DNA of 64,000 nucleotides from Dysgonomonas sp. PF1-14 (GTDB lineage Bacteria; Bacteroidota; Bacteroidia; Bacteroidales; Dysgonomonadaceae), in the NCBI RefSeq assembly GCF_029892965.1, contig NZ_JARXWN010000009.1, forward strand, positions 120,593-184,592, read 5' to 3'. Under the pieces are notes generated by a model that was given only the letters and a program-made list of their open reading frames with translations, had not been told where the DNA came from and searched no databases. This document shows, one piece after another, positions 61,129 to 64,000 of this stretch; within the stretch, counting starts at the first letter, position 1, and the number at the start of each line of letters is the position of its first letter. Both the position numbers and the translations under genes were made by a program.

Positions 61129-61695
61129 ATGAAACAATACATTTATTCGACTATTGTATTAGTCATATTATCGGTATTAAATAGTAGCTGTACTATATCG
61201 TCGCCTCGCAATATTGCCAATATCAGGTATAATAACACAAAGGAACAGAATACTGTGGTTCAAAGCACAAAAGAATCTGAGGAAGAACAGCAGAAAAAGA
61301 TTATAGAAGAATACAATCTGGATGAACTTATATCCGGAGACCGTAATGAAAAGACGAAAGTAAAGAAAGGCGCATTCGGAGTCACCATAAAAGATGAAAG
61401 GGGAAATGAAATAGCAGCAGAAAAAGATATCTTCGGAGCTACTGTTGTGAAAGATAAAGACGGAAAAGAAATAAAGATCAAAAAAGATTTTTCGGGAAAA
61501 ACTATTATCGAAGATAAGGACGGTAAGAAAAGAACCGTAGAAAAAGACATTTTCGGGGATATCATCCTTAAAGACGAAGACGGAAATAAAGTAAAAGTGA
61601 AAAAAGATATCTTCGGCAGGACAATCATCGAAGATGAAAAGGGGAATAAAAAGGAAGTTAAGTCAGATATTTTCGGCAGAATGGTTATTGAATAA
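61129..61695 (+). CDS. Lipoprotein with 20-residue repeats 2 (KDIFG repeats)
   Basis: The ATG at 61129 starts 'MKQYIYSTIVLVILSVLNSS', a lipoprotein signal whose Cys lies next to it; an ATG at 61117 overlaps the stop of the previous gene (TAATG) and is an alternative. After a linker with many Gln/Glu, five and a half 20-residue units of the same family follow but with different side chains ('EKDIFGATVVKDKDGKEIKI', 'KKDIFGRTIIEDEKGNKKEV', 'KSDIFGRMVIE'). The repeat is degenerate at the DNA level, unlike gene 1. The lipid anchor here and the free protein upstream could form a surface complex. Function unknown. Confidence 0.8.
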   Translation: MKQYIYSTIVLVILSVLNSSCTISSPRNIANIRYNNTKEQNTVVQSTKESEEEQQKKIIEEYNLDELISGDRNEKTKVKKGAFGVTIKDERGNEIAAEKDIFGATVVKDKDGKEIKIKKDFSGKTIIEDKDGKKRTVEKDIFGDIILKDEDGNKVKVKKDIFGRTIIEDEKGNKKEVKSDIFGRMVIE

Positions 61696-61787
61696 AATAA
61701 TTTCACTCAATATTTATGGAATTTCAGCTTTTACTTTCTCTATTAATATCGAAGCGATATTAATAACCTTAAAAAAGTAACAGAAGC

Positions 61788-62552
61788 ATGCTGAAAAAAT
61801 TATTAATTACTCTCGTATCCTTATTTTTCACATTTCAATTGTCGGCACAACAAGCTGAGACAATCCACATCATGGTAGCCCTTTGCGACAATCAATATCA
61901 GGGTATAGTGAAAGTACCCAAAGGTATCGGCAACGGGCAAGACCCTCATACAAACCTGTACTGGGGGTGCGGATACGGTATGCGCACCATGTTCAGGAAA
62001 AGCGCCGACTGGAAAGAGGTCAGACGATACAAAGCCGATGATGTTATTCTGGAACGCATCGTATTCAAACACAAAACGAAGAATTACTATCTGGTGGCAG
62101 ATGCCTATGACGGCAAATATATCAGTGATTGTACGATAGACTTTCTGGAATCGTGTGCCGGCAGCAAGAAAGACACCATCATGGTAGGCAAAACCGTAAT
62201 CGGTATCAGTGGAAATGCCAAACTGGTATCGTATGTGGGACACAATGGTCTGATGGACTTCAAACTGGCTAATACATATCAAAACAAAGACGGCAAACAA
62301 CGCGATGCCATTATCATTGCCTGTGCCAGCAAACAATACTTTACCCCTTACCTTAGATCGGCAAAAGCTAAACCATTGGTATGGTCGACACACCTGATGA
62401 GCGCCGAAGCCTACACTGTGCATGATGCCGTACGCACCTACATAAACGGCGGAACAGATGCTGCCGTACGTGAAGCAGCAGCAGCAGCATACAATCAATA
62501 TCAGAAATGCGGAATCAATGCAGCCCGAAGGCTACTGGTAACGGGTTTTTAA
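61788..62552 (+). CDS. Secreted protein, possible clan CD cysteine peptidase
   Basis: A 254-residue protein with signal peptide 'LLITLVSLFFTFQLSAQ' (cut near residue 21). A central hydrophobic strand leads into 'LVSYVGHNGLMDFKL' (H152) and later 'DAIIIACASKQYF' (C179), the order and spacing of a clan CD (caspase/legumain/gingipain) His-Cys dyad, each after a hydrophobic strand. 'NGQDPHTNLYWGCGYGMRTM' is a conserved-looking N-terminal block. No Arg/Lys pocket can be assigned. The peptidase call is a motif-level hypothesis; a non-catalytic role is possible. It lies between the repeat-protein genes and cinA. Confidence 0.6.
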   Translation: MLKKLLITLVSLFFTFQLSAQQAETIHIMVALCDNQYQGIVKVPKGIGNGQDPHTNLYWGCGYGMRTMFRKSADWKEVRRYKADDVILERIVFKHKTKNYYLVADAYDGKYISDCTIDFLESCAGSKKDTIMVGKTVIGISGNAKLVSYVGHNGLMDFKLANTYQNKDGKQRDAIIIACASKQYFTPYLRSAKAKPLVWSTHLMSAEAYTVHDAVRTYINGGTDAAVREAAAAAYNQYQKCGINAARRLLVTGF

Positions 62553-62612
62553 ACAAGCTATTCATCTTAAAAGAATATACCGGATTAAAGACAAAATGAT
62601 TACCTTATTTTG

Positions 62613-62620
62613 TAAATTTG
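62613..62620 (+). promoter_or_regulatory. -7 box of the cinA promoter
   Basis: TAAATTTG matches TAnnTTTG, 31 bp before the cinA ATG. No clear -33 TTTG is seen. Confidence 0.45.
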
Positions 62621-62651
62621 CAGCTTCATAAACTAAATTCAACGAAGCAGT

Positions 62652-63878
62652 ATGAAAGCAGCAATAGTGACAATCGGCGATGAAATACTTATCGGCCAGA
62701 TTGTGGATACCAATTCGGCATGGATAGCCCACAAACTTACTCTGGCCGGATATGAAGTAGAAGAAATGCAATCGATAGGTGATGATGCCTCACAAATAAA
62801 AAACACGATAGACGATGTCTTCGGACGGGTAGACGTTGTACTGATGACAGGCGGACTTGGCCCTACGAAAGACGACATAACGAAGAAAACCCTTTGCGAA
62901 TATTTTGGCACAACGATGATATTCGATGAATCGGTACTCGAAAATATAAAGAATGTTTTTCCACATTCTACCCCTATAAATGAGCTTACATACAATCAGG
63001 CGTATGTGCCTAAAGACTGCACAGTGATACAAAACAGAGTAGGTACGGCTCCTGTTACATGGTTCGACCACAAAGGGAAAGTTCTGGTATCGATGCCCGG
63101 TGTGCCTTACGAAATGCGCTATGTGATGGAAAACGAAATATTACCACGCTTGCAGGAGAGATACACTACCGAAGCCTATCTGAAAAGTGTACTCACAGTC
63201 AGAGGTTACGGCGAATCGGCACTGGCAATACACATTGCTGACTTTGAAGATAATCTGCCCGAAGGTTTCGGACTGGCTTACCTTCCCTCTCCGGGAATGG
63301 TTAGGCTTCGTCTTTTTGTAAGAGGCGAGCATCGTCAGGCAGAACTGGATGAGCAAGTAAAAAAATTGCATGGATTGCTAGGCAATGCTATTATAGCTGA
63401 CAAGGACATAAGCATCGAAAAAACATTAGGAGAACGCCTGTTCGAAAAAGGGCTTACACTCGGTACAGCAGAAAGTTGTACAGGTGGAAATATAGCTCAC
63501 CTGATTACATCTGAGGCAGGTTCCTCCCACTACTTCAAAGGCTCGGTAGTATCGTATGCCAACGAGGAGAAAATAAATATACTGCATGTGTCGCAAGAAT
63601 CGTTAAAGCAATTCGGTGCAGTAAGCGAAGCCGTAGCTACAGAAATGGCACTAGGTGCACAGAAAGCCCTGAATGTGGATTGCTCGATAGCGACTACCGG
63701 CATCGCAGGTCCTGATGGTGGTACAGAAGAAAAACCTGTAGGCACAGTTTGGATATCTACGACATATAGAGACAAATACGTAACAAAAAAATATCAGCTC
63801 GGCAAATACCGCGAAGCCAATATAATGCGTGCATCCAATCTGGGTATGTTGCAGTTAATGGATATGCTGGATGAATAA
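62652..63878 (+). CDS. cinA: CinA-family nicotinamide-nucleotide amidohydrolase
   Basis: A 408-residue two-domain protein. The N-terminal MoaB/MogA-like domain starts 'MKAAIVTIGDEILIGQIVD' and has 'VDVVLMTGGLGPTKDDITKK'. The C-terminal domain ('LTLGTAESCTGGNIAHLITS', 'GSVVSYANEEKINIL', 'IATTGIAGPDGGTEEKPVGT') is the NMN deamidase with its catalytic Ser and Lys/Tyr region. It acts in pyridine nucleotide salvage. Both domains are complete. The remaining 122 bases up to the end of the window hold no recognisable feature. Confidence 0.96.
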   Translation: MKAAIVTIGDEILIGQIVDTNSAWIAHKLTLAGYEVEEMQSIGDDASQIKNTIDDVFGRVDVVLMTGGLGPTKDDITKKTLCEYFGTTMIFDESVLENIKNVFPHSTPINELTYNQAYVPKDCTVIQNRVGTAPVTWFDHKGKVLVSMPGVPYEMRYVMENEILPRLQERYTTEAYLKSVLTVRGYGESALAIHIADFEDNLPEGFGLAYLPSPGMVRLRLFVRGEHRQAELDEQVKKLHGLLGNAIIADKDISIEKTLGERLFEKGLTLGTAESCTGGNIAHLITSEAGSSHYFKGSVVSYANEEKINILHVSQESLKQFGAVSEAVATEMALGAQKALNVDCSIATTGIAGPDGGTEEKPVGTVWISTTYRDKYVTKKYQLGKYREANIMRASNLGMLQLMDMLDE

Positions 63879-64000
63879 GATTGGAACCGGAAAATAATGC
63901 TAATCTGTAAAAGTTTAGACTAGATCTGACAGTTGGGTATTTTTTCAAGGTTGTATATTTGGGTTTTCTAAGCCATAATTTCTTGGAATAGGGATATAGT

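Overview
The window reads as chromosomal DNA of an AT-rich member of the Bacteroidota, most likely order Bacteroidales; a Dysgonomonas-like genus is my guess and not proven. The signs are -7 boxes of the TAnnTTTG type before many genes, a fused SecDF, a two-subunit methylmalonyl-CoA mutase, a GldB-type lipoprotein, an LpxC of the Bacteroidetes LpxC/FabZ type, BACON-like and CarboxypepD_reg-like exported proteins, and many lipoproteins with the lipobox directly after the signal peptide.

Layout. 0-6.3 kb: a MarR-type regulator followed by a complete RND efflux operon (adaptor, AcrB-type pump, outer-membrane channel). 6.5-13.2 kb: a galactofuranosyltransferase-like enzyme, a SulP anion transporter, rubrerythrin, a membrane-tethered PstS-like protein, an FRG-domain protein and an RNase H. 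13.5-19.0 kb: the most interesting cluster, eight co-directional genes: TetR regulator, small NifX-like protein, phospholipase PldA, thioredoxin-fold protein with no CxxC, Kdo/WaaP-type kinase, KAS III-like synthase, a stand-alone LpxC with all catalytic residues, and a small DUF6132-like membrane protein; a tRNA-Ala(GGC) follows. I read it as a regulated outer-membrane lipid / lipid A remodelling operon. A second kinase of the same family lies at 41.3-42.1 kb beside a glycosyltransferase.

19-30 kb is accessory: small lipoproteins alternating with decayed copies of one lost gene, thymidine kinase, a 53-residue lipoprotein, a BetR-like regulator, a 0.78-kb tandem duplication carrying two BACON-like lipoproteins with nearly identical leaders but very different mature parts, and an orphan phage pair (terminase large subunit plus a phage structural protein). 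30-43.7 kb: mutA/mutB, an aspartyl-protease-like lipoprotein, pseudogenes, a DUF2147 protein, a GH3 beta-glucosidase with a palindrome overlapping its promoter and a broken AraC gene upstream, a charged coiled-coil secreted protein, and the prfC-kinase-glycosyltransferase operon.

44-64 kb is mainly housekeeping: rfbD, fabD, an RluA-type pseudouridine synthase, an XRE-cupin regulator with an acyl-CoA synthetase, secDF, dnaB, gldB-like, tsaD, an M48 peptidase and cinA. Between the last two sit two adjacent exported proteins built from a 20-residue KDIFGxTIIEDxxGNK repeat and a secreted protein with a possible clan CD cysteine-peptidase dyad. A roughly 270-bp non-coding dispersed repeat occurs in opposite orientations near 10.3 kb and 44.0 kb, with its core again near 13.4 kb.

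All functions are inferred from reading translated sequence; no database search was run.
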